NCBI GenBank assembly: GCA_948329865.1
Contig: OX415249.1
Location: forward strand, 59,869,580 to 59,933,579
Source: Linaria vulgaris
Lineage: Eukaryota; Streptophyta; Magnoliopsida; Lamiales; Plantaginaceae
DNA: 64,000 bases
Direction: 5' to 3'
Shown: piece after piece, positions 10,180 to 23,104 of the stretch
How positions within the stretch are numbered: the first letter of the stretch is position 1
How the letters are laid out: the number at the start of each line of letters is the position of its first letter
Notes under the pieces: generated by a model
Databases searched by the model: none
What the model saw: the letters and a program-made list of their open reading frames with translations, nothing else
Told to the model about the DNA's origin: nothing
Program-made: the position numbers and the translations under genes

Positions 10180-12791
10180 ATGACAAGACGTGGAAATGTT
10201 AACTCTAGACATGAGCAACGCCTCATAGTCCTTGCCCTAGAATGCCCGCGTGGTGACCCTTCTGGTAGAATTGTTCGGAACCTTCTCGACCTCGAGAAAT
10301 TCCTTCTTTTCCAGACATCGTTACAGTTTTGACTGGCGAGGTAACACAAGTTCATTATAAGAGAATAACAACAAGGATTTCCTAAACAAACAAAATTTCA
10401 ATTAAATGATAAGAGATAATGTGATACATCTCACTAGATCTGGTATGAGAAATGTGTGTCTATCACGAATATTATTTTGGCGCGTCATTACTAAACAATA
10501 TTAATGATTCTAGTGGGATTTCCAAAATACTTCATGAAACTAGTTTAAAAAAATGATATATGTAATTTTTCTAAAATTCAATTATTTTTCGCTTTCTCCA
10601 TGCAGTTAATTATAACTTAATAAATATGATTGTAATAAAAGTAATTTATTAAGTGCGGTGCTAATACGTCATAATATGTTTTCAATCTCGCAAGGTTTAT
10701 AAAATATTCAAAATATGAGAAACTGTATTTTTAAAATAAATATATTATGGGAGTGTAGTTTGATGGGTGAGGGTAGGGGCGGGTTATTTTGCACAATATC
10801 AATAGGTTGGAAGATATTGCTAATGTGCCAAAGATGGGTGTAATTTTTTTTGAAGTAATATACCCTTACTCGTGCATGGTATATCCGTACAATCACATTA
10901 TACTGGATAGTTTACCAGCGCAAACGCGCAAGTACAATAGATAAGAGAGTGTGCTAACGAAACAAATTATTTTGAACGTATTTGGCCAAGTGGGTCTTAC
11001 TTGAAGGTGTTTGGTGCATGTGGATCATTTATTAATCTTTTATATACATTTATTTGAACTTTGAAATGTGTGTCCGTTTATTTGATAACTTCTCATGGAG
11101 TTTTTGTTTATTATCTATAGGACATAATTGAAAGAATGAGGAGTTAGTTTGAAGGATGTGAAAGTATTCGATCAAGGTATCCAAATTTATCCTTAAAGGC
11201 CATATATTGTCTCGATAAGGCAAAATTTCAAACCCAACACTCAAAAGACAAGGATCAGATGTATTATCTGAGGTAACGCATGCATCTTATTCTAACATTC
11301 AAATCCCTCTAACTTTTGATTTAGTTGATGATAATTGGCAGGGTGTTGATCAAAATTAATCAGGAAATCTAAATTCTAATATAACATTATATAATCAGAG
11401 AGCTCATAATGCATCTTCTATTAGTTGTGGATAGCAATCGAGTTTTGTGCTCGAAAAAATTCAGAATAAGAAATTTAAATATTAAAAAAAAACATTTGGC
11501 ATGCAAGAAATGAATTAGACTTTTAACCTTTATTATAAAGTTGCAAAACACATAATTTGTATATTAAAAGAATTATGTGTCACAACCTATTGATGAAATG
11601 AACAGTAAGGTGTACCTAATTAGTAATTTCCTCCATTTGATGAGTTTTCACAAGAGGAGCTAAATTAGTAGCTATCTAACTACAAGTAGGAATCACAAAT
11701 ATGAATTTATGGAGGCTTATCATATGCATTTCGTTTTGCAGGGCATCCAAACAATTGCTTCACTCACTGGCTTTAATACAATCCCCTTTGTCGGGCTTGT
11801 ACAAGTAGACAGTTTGATGTTAAGTTCTTATGGAACAGATGGCTATGAATTTGGTGGTTACGTTGTCGGTCCGTTAATAGTTGCGACAGATGTTGAGGTT
11901 AGATCCTTGAATTATTTAACATCTCTTTTGAATCTTAATAACTCAATTATGATTACTTACGCAAATAAATTATAATATTTCATAAAGTCATTTATCTAGG
12001 CTTTGAATAATATCCCTAAACTTTCGCTGAAGTATCGTACATGGTACACCCCTTTTTCCTTTCGGTCATTCATTTTATGTACAAAAAATTTATCTTTGTA
12101 GAAATATAATGTGTATTGTAATGGAAATAAATGAACTAGCTAGGGACAAATGTACTTTGTGGATTTGCCGTAATATATCAAACTATTCTTTTTCATCAAG
12201 CAATAAAGTTGACCTAGATTTTGAATAGGGAACTAATACATGCAGCCTTGCTTGTGTGTAGAGCGATCAACAATATTGTGTATAAAATAAGACACGTGAG
12301 ATTTATTGGAGAATAAAAAGTCTGTTGAAAAGGGACCAATCAATACATGAACAAAGTTAAATCGATAAACAGTGCGATCAATATTGAAAATTTATCCTTT
12401 TTCGGATCATAAAAATTTCCATCAAGAGCCCACGACCTTGTTGAAGGAGAAAAATATAATATCATGTCAAGATTGGGATTTTATGTAAAATTTATCATTT
12501 AGACAAAAAGGTTATATGTTTAAAACCATATGCATTGACCTTTTTATGCAATTTATCACATTGCTTTTTGACTTGTGCATATAAACTTTGAAAGTACTAT
12601 ATCTTTGTAACCCTTTTCCATGCACTATTTTTGTACCTATGCATGTGTCACCTTTTCATTTGACTGAAAACTTGCATTGTTATTTCTTGAGTGTGCATGC
12701 AATGATTGCTTGTCATTGTGAAGATTCTTACAGTTTTCTTATTTATATGTAGGTTCTCGTTCATTGGCTTGGTTCTGGCGTGGAGAGCTGA
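10180..12791 (+). pseudogene. AHL-like gene copy, unit 1 (broken)
   Basis: Exons by alignment to units 2 and 3: 10180-10340, 11121-11272, 11742-11897, 12753-12791. Exon 1 is 161 bp instead of 162 and exon 2 is 152 instead of 153, each losing one base, so both are out of frame. Exon 2 also carries TAG in its fourth codon (MRS then stop). Exon 3 is intact and carries the PPC stretch YGTDGYEFGGYVVGPLIVAT. This copy keeps a Pro in the AT-hook remnant (PRGDPSGR), closer to the canonical RGRPxGS than the PRGDTSGR of other units, so it holds an older state at that site. Splice sites (GAG|GTAACA, TATAG|GAC, TTGCAG|GGC, TGTAG|GTT) are kept. Confidence 0.75.
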
Positions 12792-13745
12792 GTTCTTACA
12801 TTTGTTATTTCCTATGTAGTTTTCTAGTATACAATACTTCTATGCCCTTTTTATTTTTGGCTAAGGTCAGAGTACTAGACATTTAAATTTGGAATTCCTT
12901 TTTGTCTATTGATCTTCTAGGATTTGATAGTTTGTGGCGCGATATATAAATATATATCTATTTGTATATGTTTTCGTTGATGTGTTTGTTGCTTTGTACA
13001 ATGAAAGAAAATATGGAAACATCGACGACATGGTTCTGAAAACCAGTAAATTGGGCAAGTGAGGAGAAAACAAAAGCGAACGCTAATTTTTTTTTTTTGA
13101 CTCAATGGAAATCCACGAAAGAGCATAGAGCCACTTGTTATCTGAGACTTTATAAAGGAAATTGTAATTTTATTTCAATATTAATTGTCCAAAATATTAC
13201 AAGGCCATGAACTATTTTTATGTGAGACCAAGTTCTAGAATGTTCTTTTTTACTCTACAACTTCCTAGACCTTAACCAAAACAAATTAACTCTTGGAAAT
13301 ATAGTTTTTTACTCTAAAATATTATAAGAACGGACTCAACTTAAAGACTAATTTAATTAAAAGTTGAAATTATTAAGGAATATCAAATGACTCAAACTCG
13401 CCAGAACGCGAAACAATATGCGCAGTCTCAGTAAAACTATCATAAATGTTAATTCGAAGCAGTATGCGCAGTCTCAGTAAAACCATCGTAGCTATTAATT
13501 CGAAGAAGTATACACAGTCTGTAAAACCATCATTTTTTTATCGGGAAAAAAGAAATTTATTGAAGAAAGTATGAGCAATACTCCAAAAGCATGTAAAACC
13601 ATCATAGCTACAAAATTATAATTCCTGCATAATCTGTTACTTTACATTTTTCAATCAACTTGTGATATGTTATCGTTGCACATTACTTATTAACATATGG
13701 AAGTTCATTTTTTTAAACCAATAGGGTGAGGCATTTTATTGAACA

Positions 13746-14126
13746 AGGACGAATAATTAAATTTGCCCCTTATCTTTTTTTAAAAAGCTAATATGCTCAA
13801 TTTTTTCGGGCCTTGTTTTTATTCTCCATATCTATTAAAAAGTCTACTAAAAATGGCCTCGGCCCTTATTCGAGCCAAAATTGCTTACGTGACGGTACAA
13901 AATTGCACTATGTATTCCGAAAAAAATTGTACTTTACACCTCAAAATATTTTAGGGTGCAAAGTACAATTTTGTTCCATGAGGTAGGCAATTTTGGCCCG
14001 AATAAATACCGATGGCAATTTTAACAAAAAAATTGAAACATATGGGGCATTTAAACAAGGCCCGAAAAAATTGGGCATATTAGCTTTTAAAAAAAAAAAT
14101 AAGGGGCAATTTTAATAATTCGTCCT
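13746..14126. mobile_element. Fold-back MITE, unit 1 (hAT type)
   Basis: The first ~85 bases (AGGACGAATAATTAAATTTG, then CCCC, poly-T, GCTAATATGCCCAA) return as reverse complement at the end (...AATAATTCGTCCT). It is flanked by ATTGAACA (13738-13745) and ATAGAACA (14127-14134), an 8-bp duplication with one change. Inner segments (gcctacgtgacggtacaaaattgcac against its complement) extend the hairpin to nearly the whole 381 bp. There is no coding capacity. Eight-base duplications point to hAT transposase as the mover. Confidence 0.85.
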
Positions 14127-14409
14127 ATAGAACAATATGCAAAGGCTTTTATGACTTCGTTTATGCGGAGATAGAATCAGTTTTTGTTGATTGATTCCAC
14201 CAAATGATATTTATTTATTTATTTATTTATTTGTGCCTTAAGGTAACTTAAGGTTTTTTTTTTGATAAGTAATGTAACTTAACGTCATATATAATAAGAC
14301 CACACATTGATACATATATATCACAATTTTTAATAAAATAAAAAGAAATCACAATTTTATGTTAATTGCAAGTACGTGTTAAGCGAGGAAAAGAGTAATT
14401 TAGTAGAAG

Positions 14410-14655
14410 ATGTCAAAGAAACACAATTGTTTTCTTCTCAGAGTCTATATCATCTTCTGCACTAGTATTAGACTCATGTTCTGCCCCTTGTACATTTTCA
14501 GGTTCATCATATATAAGAGAGATTTCTTAGCATATCATAAGAACGTTAAAATCTCACAATTTTTTTGTGAGAATAAAAAAATGGAGATATATTCTAATCG
14601 AAATTCAAATCTGTTTGCTGCACTAAGTATCGACATTTGTTGTAATTTAGCCTAA
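14410..14655 (+). other. 81-codon frame conserved among units (unknown)
   Basis: An open frame starting MSKKHNCFLLRVYIIFCTSI and ending CCNLA recurs at equal length at 31934-32179, 45664-45909 and 48956-49201; unit 2 has lost its first half by deletion. It is rich in Phe, Ile and Tyr with one hydrophobic stretch. No family was recognised. Copies differ by only a few residues, and the recent age of the array may alone explain the open frame. Coding status is doubtful. Confidence 0.2.
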
Positions 14656-14929
14656 GATTCTTTGTATCTTCCAAACATTGCATTATAAATTAGAAAGTAA
14701 AATATTAGTATTTAAGCTAAAACAAGTTGGCAACAATGTTGGTAACAGTTGAGTATTTATTACAACAATATCTTCTCACTAGTAGACGAAATTCCAACAA
14801 ACACTATCATTGCACCATATGAGCTTTACACTATTTAGCCTACCAATTTTGCCATGCTACTTGATTTTACAGTTTCGCAATCAAAATAAAACTTATCAAG
14901 TTTTTTAAACCATACAAAATCTAATTTAA

Positions 14930-17693
14930 ATGACAAGACATGGAAAGGTTAACTCTAGACATGAGCAACGACCCGTAGTCCTTGCCTTAGAATGCCCGCG
15001 TGGGGACACTTCTGGTAGAAGTCATCCGAAACCTTCTCGACCTCGAGCAATTCCTTCATTTCCAGACATCGTTACAGTCAAAACTGGCGAGGTAACACAA
15101 GTTCGTGTTCTTTTTTTCTTTTTGTCAAACTTTTGATCTTACTCAAGTTACACATTTTAGAATTCAGATATCTTTGAGGAAATGTCATTTAGTGAATTAC
15201 TTTTCATTCATAAACTATATATTTCACTATATCTATACTTGTGATTTGGATGTTCCTGAAGTAGACAATAACAACAAGGATTTCCTAAACAAACAAAATT
15301 TCAATTAAATGATAAGAGATAATGTAATACATCTCACTAGATCTGGTATGAGAAATGTTTGTCTATCATGAATATTATTTTGGCGCGTCATTATTAAACA
15401 ATATTAATGATTCTAGTGGGATTTCCAAAATATTTCATGAAACTAGTTTAAAAAAAAATGATATATGTAATTTTTCTAAAATTCAATTTTTTTCTGCTTT
15501 CTCCATGCAGTTAATTATAACTTAATATATATGATTGAAATAAAAGTAATTTATTAAGTACGGTGCTAATACGTCATAATTTGTTTTCAAACTCGCAAGG
15601 TTTATAATATATTCAAGATATGAGAAACTTTATTTGTAAAATAAATACATTATGGCAGTGTAGTTTGATAGGTGAGGGTAGGGGCGAGTTATTTCACACA
15701 ATATCAATAGGTTGGAAGATATTGCTAATGTGCCAAAGATGGGTGTAATTATTATTTTTCAATAATATACCCTTATTCGTGCATGGTATATCCGTACAAT
15801 AACATTTTACTGGATAGTTGACCAGCGCAAACGCGCAAGTACAATATATAAGAGAGTGTGCTAACGAAACAAATTATTTTGAACGTATTTGGCCAAGTGG
15901 GTCTTACTTGAAGGTGTTTGGTGCATGTGGATCATTTATTAATCTTTTATATACATTTATTTGAACTTTGAAATGTGTGTCCGTTTATTTGATAACTTCT
16001 CATGGAGTTTTTGTTTATTATCTATAGGACATAATTGAAAGAATGAGGAGTTATTTTGAAGGATGTGAAAGTATTTGGTCAAGGTATCCAAATTTATCCT
16101 TGAAGGGCCATATCTTGTCTGGACAAGGCGAAATTTCTAACCCAACACTCAAAAGACAAGGATCAGATGTATTATTTGAGGTAACACATGCATCTTATTC
16201 TAACATTCAAATCCATCTAATTTTTGATTTAGTTAATGATAATTGGCAGGGTCTTGATCGAAATTAATCCTGAAATCTAAATTCTAATATGACATTATAT
16301 AATCAGATAGCTTGGGATCCATCTTCTATTAGTTGTGGATAGCAATCGAGTTTTGTGCTCGAAAAAATTCAGAATAAGAAATTTAAATATTAAAAAAAAT
16401 TTGGCATGCAAGGAATGAATTAGACTTTTAACTTTTATTATAAAGTTGCAAAACGCTTAACTTGTATATTAAAAGAATTTTGTGTCACAACCTCCTGATG
16501 AAATTAACAGTAAGGTGTACCTAATTAGTAATTTCCTCCATTTGATGAGTTTTCACAAGAGGAGCTAAATTAGTAGCTATCTAACTACAAGTAGGAATCA
16601 CAAATGTGAATTTATGGAGGCTTATCATATGCATTTCGTTTTGCAGGGCATCCATACAATTGCTTCACTCACTGGCTTTTATACAATCCCCTCTGTCGGG
16701 CTAGTACAATTAGACAGTTTGATGTTAAGTTCTTATGGAACAGATGGCTATGAATTTGGTGGTTACGTTGTCAGTCCGTTAATAGCTGCGACAGATGTTG
16801 AGGTTAGATCCTTGAATTATTTAACATCTCTTTTGAATCTTAATAACTCAATTATGATTACTTACGCAAATAAATTATAATACTTCATAAAGTCATTTAT
16901 CTAGGCTTTGAATAATATCCCTAAACTTTCGTTGAAGTATCGTACATGGTACAACCCTTTTTCCTTTCAGTCATTCATTTTATGAAACAAAGAATTTCTC
17001 TTTGTAGGAATATAATGTGTATTGTAATGGAAATAAATGAACTGGCTAGGGACAAATGTACTTTGTGGATTTGCCGTAATATATCAAACTATTCTTTTTC
17101 ATCAAGCAAAAAAGTTGACCTAGATTTTGAATAGGGAACTAATACATGCCGCCTTGCTTAGTGTGTAGAGCGATCAACAATATTGTGTATAAAATAAGAC
17201 ACGTGAGATTTATTGGAGAATAAAATGTCTGTTAAAAAGGGACCTATCAATACATGAACAAAGTTAAATCGATAAACAGTGCGATCAATATTGAAATTTT
17301 ATCCTTTTTTGGATCATAAAAATTTCCATCAAGTGCCCACGACCTTGTTGAAGGAGAAAATATATTATAATGTCAAGATTGGAATTCTATGTAAAACTTA
17401 TCATTTAGACAAAAGGTTATGTTTAAAACCATATGCATTGACCCTTTTATGCAATTTATCACATTACTTTTTGACTTGTGCATATAAACTTTGAAAGTAC
17501 TATATCTTTGTAACCCTTTTCCACGCACTATTTTATACCTATGCATGTGTCACCTTTTCATTTGATGGAAAACTTGCATTGTTCATTCTTGAGTGTGCAT
17601 GCAATGATTGCTTGTCATTGTGAAGATTCTTACAGTTCTCTTATTTATATGTAGGTTCTCGTTCATTGGCTTGGTTCTAGCGTGGAGAGATGA
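14930..17693 (+). CDS. AHL-like PPC/DUF296 protein, unit 2 (intact 4-exon model)
   Basis: Exons 14930-15091, 16028-16180, 16647-16802 and 17655-17693 join in phase 0 to 169 codons with GT-AG introns of 936, 466 and 852 bp. Exon 1 holds an AT-hook remnant (PRGDTSGRSHPKPSRPR) and the PPC start (DIVTVKTGE). Exon 2 continues DIIERM...LKGHILSGQGEISNPTLKRQ. Exon 3 gives ASLTGF...YGTDGYEFGGYVVSPLIAAT. Exon 4 gives VLVHWLGSSVER and stop. AHL proteins bind AT-rich DNA through the hook and form trimers through the PPC domain; intron positions (GE|D, E|G, after the ..AATPVQ-like site) match clade B AHL genes. Here the RGRP hook core reads RGDT and the PPC hexapeptide GRFEIL reads GIHTIA, so ordinary function is unlikely. 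It is either a PPC-only small protein or a young pseudogene. Family call is good; expression is unknown. Confidence 0.6.
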
Positions 17694-18741
17694 GTTCTTA
17701 CATTTGTTATTTCCTATGTAGTTTTCTAGTATACAATACTTCTATGTCCTTTTTATTTTTGGCTAAGGTCAGAGTACTAGACATTTAAATTTGGAATTCC
17801 TTTTTGTCTATTGATCTTCTAGGATTTGATAGTTTGTGGCGCGATATATAAATATATATCTATTTGTATATGTTTTCGTTGATGTGTTTGTTGCTTTGTA
17901 CAATGAAAGAAAATATGGAAACATCGACGACATGGTTCTGAAAACCAGTAAATTGGGCAAGTGAGGAGAAAACAAAAGAGAACGCTATTTTTTTTTTTTT
18001 GACTCAATGGAAATCCACGAAAGAGCATAGAGCCACTTGTTATCTGAGACTGTATAAAGGAAATTGTAATTTTATTTCAATATTAATTGTCCAAAATATT
18101 ACAAGGCCATGAACTATTTTTATGTGAGTCCAAGTTCTAGAATATTCGTTTTTACTCTACAACTTCCTAGACCTTAACCAAAACAAATTAACTATTGGAA
18201 ATATAATTTTTTACTCTAAAATATTATAAGAACGGACTCAACTTAAAGACTAATGTAATTAAAAGTTGAAATTATTAAGGAATATCAAATGACCCAAACT
18301 CGCCAGAACGCGAAACAATATGCACAGTCTCAGTAAAACTATCATAAATGTTAATTCGAAGCAGTATGCGTAGTCTCAGTAAAACCATCATAGCTATTAA
18401 TTCGAAGAAGTATACGCACTCTGTAAAACCATCATTTTTTTATCGGGAAAAAAGAAATTTATTGAAGAAAGTATGAGCAATACTCCAAAAGCATGTAAAA
18501 CCATCATAGCTACAAAATTATAATTCCTGCATAATCTGTTACTTTACATTTTTCGATCAACTTGTGATATGTAACAATTATCGTTGCACATTACTTATTA
18601 ACATATGGAAGTTCATTTTTTTTAAACCAATAGAGTGAGGCATTTTATTGAACAAGGACGAATAATTAAATTTGCCCCTTATCTTTTTTTAAAAAGCTAA
18701 TATGCCCAATTTTTTCAGGCCTTGTTTTTATTCTCCATATC

Positions 18742-19800
18742 TGGTGTGCATAAATATGGCATCCGATTAGAGTTTGAAGTATGCTCATGTTCCAAGACCA
18801 CACTCCAAACTGGGGGACTACTGATACTACATAATATGGTAGCGATACGTGTTATGTCACGTGGATGCCATAATTGGAAGGATTACTATTATTTGTATAT
18901 AACGAACTAATCCCTCTATGATATGTCGTTGGAAAGCCATGGGTGTCTAGGTTGCAATGCAACAAGCGGATCGTAATTCCGAGGTCCGGAGTGAAAGTTA
19001 TGCCCAAAATGGTGGGACTGCGCAGAAACTGTACTATATCGAAAAGTATATCGAATGTACATCGAATATCATATTCGATATGGGTCGAACGCCTATAAAT
19101 ACCCCTCCCCCTTGGCCATAAGGGGGCAGAAAAATCTAGGGATCACCCCATCACGTCTGTATCGAAGGGTACGTTGAATATCATCCCCGATATGCCATAT
19201 TCGACATAGACCCCCGACATACCTTCGACATACTGCAATACCCGATGTTATATTAAATATAACTACCGATGTACTTATCTATTCGACATGTATAATATAT
19301 GTATAGAAAGCTACATGTGTCAGCTATCCATAGGAAGAAGCAGATCGAGGTTTCGATATACCGATCTAGAGATATGGCCGATATGGTGGAACCTCGACAT
19401 ATCTCCGACGTGCCAGAATACCGGATCTTATATCGGATGTCACTACCGATATACCTATCTCCCCAATATATACCTTATATGCTTGGAAACATAAAGTAGT
19501 CTACTTTCCATATCAAGAAGCGGTTTGAGGTTTGGACCTTCCTGTAAGGATATATGGTCAAAACCGTAAAGCCGCGCAGTGCAGAATAGACAAATGAACT
19601 ACGTCCGACTTGATTGCCCTAAAGGGATACGTAGGCAGCTTGGGATAACCCGAGTTCAGTCCAGAATCATCAACGATCCATCCGTTCCCTCACCACGTTG
19701 CTTGGAGTACATGTGTGTAAAGGACAAAGCTGGTTCCAGCATAGCCTAGGGTCAGCATGATGCGGAGTGTTTCATCAGCATACGACAACACACCAAATCA
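18742..19800 (+). mobile_element. 5' LTR of element 1
   Basis: Begins TGGTGTGC and ends ACCAAATCA. The TATA-like CTATAAATACCCC lies near 19094. The upstream part is rich in TCGAATAT/CGATAT words. The first 80 bp include a copy of the polypurine tract (ctccaaactgggggactac). Confidence 0.9.
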
Positions 19801-19820
19801 TTGGCGCCGTCTGTGGGAAC
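19801..19820 (+). other. Primer binding site of element 1
   Basis: TTGGCGCCGTCTGTGGGAAC directly follows the 5' LTR, a typical Ty3/gypsy priming sequence for minus-strand DNA. Confidence 0.85.
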
Positions 19821-20008
19821 ACAATGGAATGTACTTAGAAACAAGCATGAAACCGTAAGATTCAACCAAGTTCACCAAGAACTATGGCGGATTGGAGCAC
19901 CATCGGGCATATGCCTTACATCAAGATAAGTATGTCAATTACATTATACTAGTCACCTACATATTCTGCAAGTTAGTTACGCTTCTTTAGATCGGGAGCT
20001 CATCAGAA

Positions 20009-23000
20009 GTGATGTCAGAGAAAGAGGTTGTGGAAAAGCTTAAAGCAAGACATATTTATGAATTACGTTATTTGCAGTGGCTCAGCAATATCGTCCTAGT
20101 TCTGAAAAAAGCAGCAGAGTGGAGAATGTGCGTGGATTACAAAGACTTGAACAAGCATTGCCCACGGGACCCTTTCCCGTTGCCAAGGATCGACCTTCTA
20201 GTAGATTCAACAGCCGGGTGCGCCCTATTTAGTTTCATGTTTCCACAAGATTTTTATGGCGACGGAGGATCAATCGAAAACAGCCTTTGTTACGGACACG
20301 GGCGTGTACTTTTATCGTGTAATGCCTTTCGGTCTGAGCAACGCCGGAGCAACGTTCCAGAGATTGGTGGCGAAGATGTTTTATAGCCTAATAGGAAAGT
20401 CGATGGAGGTATACATGGACAATATTTTGATCAAAAGTTTGAGGGCACAAGATCACGTAGAGCATTTGGAGAAATCGTTTGCCATCATGAGAAACTATGG
20501 GATGAAGCTCAACCCCAAGAAGCGTACCTTCAGAGTGGTAGCGGGAAAATTTCTGGGATATATGGTTAACGAGCGCGGAATTGAAGCCAACCCAGACAAG
20601 ATAGAGGCCGTGTTGAATCTCGCTTCCCCACGCTCGGTACGGGATGTGCAGTGCCTTTTGGGACGTATAACAGCCTTGGGACGTTTTATTGCGACCTCAG
20701 CAGAGCGTAGTCTTCCTTTCTTCAAAATCTTGAAGAAGGCCAAGGACTTCCAGTGGACCGAAGAATGCGAAAGAGCGCTCCAACAATTCAAGAAGTATCT
20801 GGTGGCACCACCACTCTTGGCGAAACCAGATCCAGGGGAGACGCTTTATCTATATCTGGCGGTCTCCGCCAACGCCATTAGCACAATATTAGTCAAAGAA
20901 GCAAACTGAAAGCAATCTCCAGTTCATTACGTCAGCCGTGTTCTTCATGGAGCAGAAAAGAATTATCTGCAAATCGAACTATTTGCCTTGGCCTTCGTCA
21001 TGACGGCTCGTAAGTTGAAACCTTATTTACAAGCTCACCCAATAGTGGTCATGATAGACAGACCACTCCGCGAGATCATGACCAATCCTAATACCTCGGG
21101 GAGGTTGGTAAAATGGGCCATAGAATTGGGCGAATTTGGGATCGAGTACTGTCCCCGTACAACCATTAAAGCACATGTGCTAGCCGACTTTATGGCGGAG
21201 GCACTAGGTAACAGCTTAGACCATTCGTGCCACCATATATTTCCTATAAGCCAGGACCCTGGTCCCAGTTCGAAACCCACGGCATGGCTACTTCATGTAG
21301 ATGGCTCCTCCACAGCAAACGGCGGCGGAGCAGGAATTCACCTGGTGTCCCCAGATCGTAGGGAATTTGAATTTGCTATCAGTCTGAACTTTCCTATAAC
21401 GAATAACGAGGCAGAGTATGAGGCAATTCTGGCAGGAATCAGAATGGCTAAGACCCTCTGTTCGGATCATCTGGAAGTCTTCACAGATTCGCAGTTAGTG
21501 GCTAACCATTTCTCGGGATTCTTCGAAGCAAAGCAAGAAACCATGGTTTTATACTTGGCAAAGTTGAAAGAATTGGCGGCCGAGTTCACTACATTCGATC
21601 TGACGCAAATACCTCGATCGGAAAATGCAAGGGCCGATGCTTTATCGAAATTCGCTAGTTTCTCAGACATTTTTGTGGAAAAGCGTGTGACTTTGCTGAC
21701 CACCTCTAGGCCTGCGATCGGAGTGACAAAGGCCAACAAAAAATGGGCCGACGTGGAGTTTATCTTTCCTATCGCAAGTACGCTGTGTTGGAAGGATGAG
21801 ATATATGATTACCTCGCAAACGGAACCCTCCCGGCCGATCTTAACGCCCAAAGACGATTGAAGCACAAGGCATACAGGTTTACCATTTACCAGGGTGAAC
21901 TCTATAAGAGATCTTTTGAAGGCCCGCTGCTGAGATGCGTATCACCAATGGACGCCCAATACATAACGAGGGAGATACACGTAGGTAGTTGCGGAAATCA
22001 TTCAGGAGGGAGAGCGTTAGCCTAGAAAATATTAAGACAGGGATATTTTTGGCCAACGATACGACAAGATGCCACCCTGTACTGCCGCAATTGTGAGAAT
22101 TGCCAGTACCACGCCAAACTGGTACACAGGCCAGCTGTACTGATGCAACCCCTAGAGATCACTTGCCCATTTGATCAGTGGGGAATCGATATAGTTGGTC
22201 CCCTACCAATGGCCAGAGGTCAGAAGAAATTTGTTTTAGTAGCAGTAGAATACTTTACGAAATGGGTGGAAGCTGAGGCTTTGATGCACATCACGGAAAA
22301 AAATATGATAGACTTTGTCTCGAAGAACATCGTATGTCGCTTTGGATTACCCCCGAGTTTTGGTATCAGATAATGGTACCCAGTTCAGAAGAAAGACAAT
22401 GGTTGCATGGTGCAAAGAATTAAAAATATCCCAACATTTTGCTGCGATATCCCACCCACGGGCAAATGGACAAGTGGAGTCCACCAACAAGACTCTTAAA
22501 CAATATTTGGAGCAGTGACTACATGCCACCGGAAGGAGTTGGATCGACGAACTGCCAGGTATTCTATGGGCATATAGGACTACACCCAAAACATCCACAG
22601 GAGAGGCACCGTTCACTCTAGTATACGGGTCCGAGGTAGTAGTACCAGTTGAGATTGGCATGCCAACATACAGAATAGCGAAATTTGACCCGCAGCACGC
22701 TGCACGACTATGAAAAATGGACTTAGAAATGATTGGTTCCACAAGAGAGCAAGCTTACCAACGGACAGTGGCCTTCAAAGTGGCAATGGCCAAAAGTTTC
22801 GATAAACGAGTGCACCTTCGAAGCTTTCAAGTGGGTGACTTGGTGTTGAAGAGTGTGAAAGCAAGTAAACATGTTGGGAAACTACAAGCCAATTGGGATG
22901 GACCCTACAGGGTTACCCACACCAACGCGAAGGGTTATTATTATCTCGAGGACATGCATGGCAAGCCCCTTCCTAGGCCATGGAACGTGCAACACCTCAG

Positions 23001-23016
23001 GCGTTTTTATTCTTAA
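20009..23016 (+). pseudogene. Element 1 pol: RT, RNase H, second RNase H, integrase
   Basis: RT starts at 20009 (KARHIYELRYLQWLSNIVLV, then CVDYKDLNKHCPRDPFPLPR). A frame change near 20250 leads to MATEDQSKTAFVTD and PFGLSNAGATFQRL. The active-site motif reads YMDN at 20412-20423 instead of YxDD. TGA at 20907 ends this frame. RNase H follows (FALAFVMTARKLKPYL), then from about 21285 a second RNase H with all four acidic blocks (LHVDGSS, NNEAEYEA, FTDSQL, NARADALS). The integrase zinc finger spans about 21975-22105 (H-H, TAG at 22023, CRNCENC). The core follows (DQWGIDIVGPLP; frameshift near 22365; VLVSDNGTQF; HPRANGQVES), then a C-terminal module ending RPWNVQHLRRFYS at 23016. It makes and inserts element DNA in the family, but stops, frameshifts and the lost Asp make this copy dead. 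Confidence 0.9.
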
Positions 23017-23104
23017 AAAACTCAGCACCAATCTAACGTTAAAACTAGCATGTTAAGGGGGAAGGCTCCTACCCAGGAGCGGTAACGGGTCACCTACAAC
23101 GAGA

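Larger units (their letters stand above)
8884..14675 (+). repeat. AHL array unit 1
   Basis: First unit, joined at its left edge to the plant-transposon-protein frame; the junction lies in cattgcattataa. It contains a solo LTR (9020-10057), a frameshifted AHL pseudogene and a complete MITE. It lacks about 130 bp of intron 1 after 10355 present in units 2-5. Net length without the solo LTR is about 4.75 kb. Confidence 0.9.

Noticed and set aside
11709..11975. 88-codon single-exon proteins starting MEAYHMHF in each unit
   Set aside because: The start lies in intron 2 before a good acceptor (TTTTGCAG); the coding part is exon 3 of the spliced AHL-like model.
12917..13126. 69-codon minus-strand frame repeated in units 1 and 2 (MLFRGFPLSQKKK...)
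   Set aside because: Broken in units 3 and 4 by poly-T length changes; it lies in the 3' region of the AHL copy with no domain.
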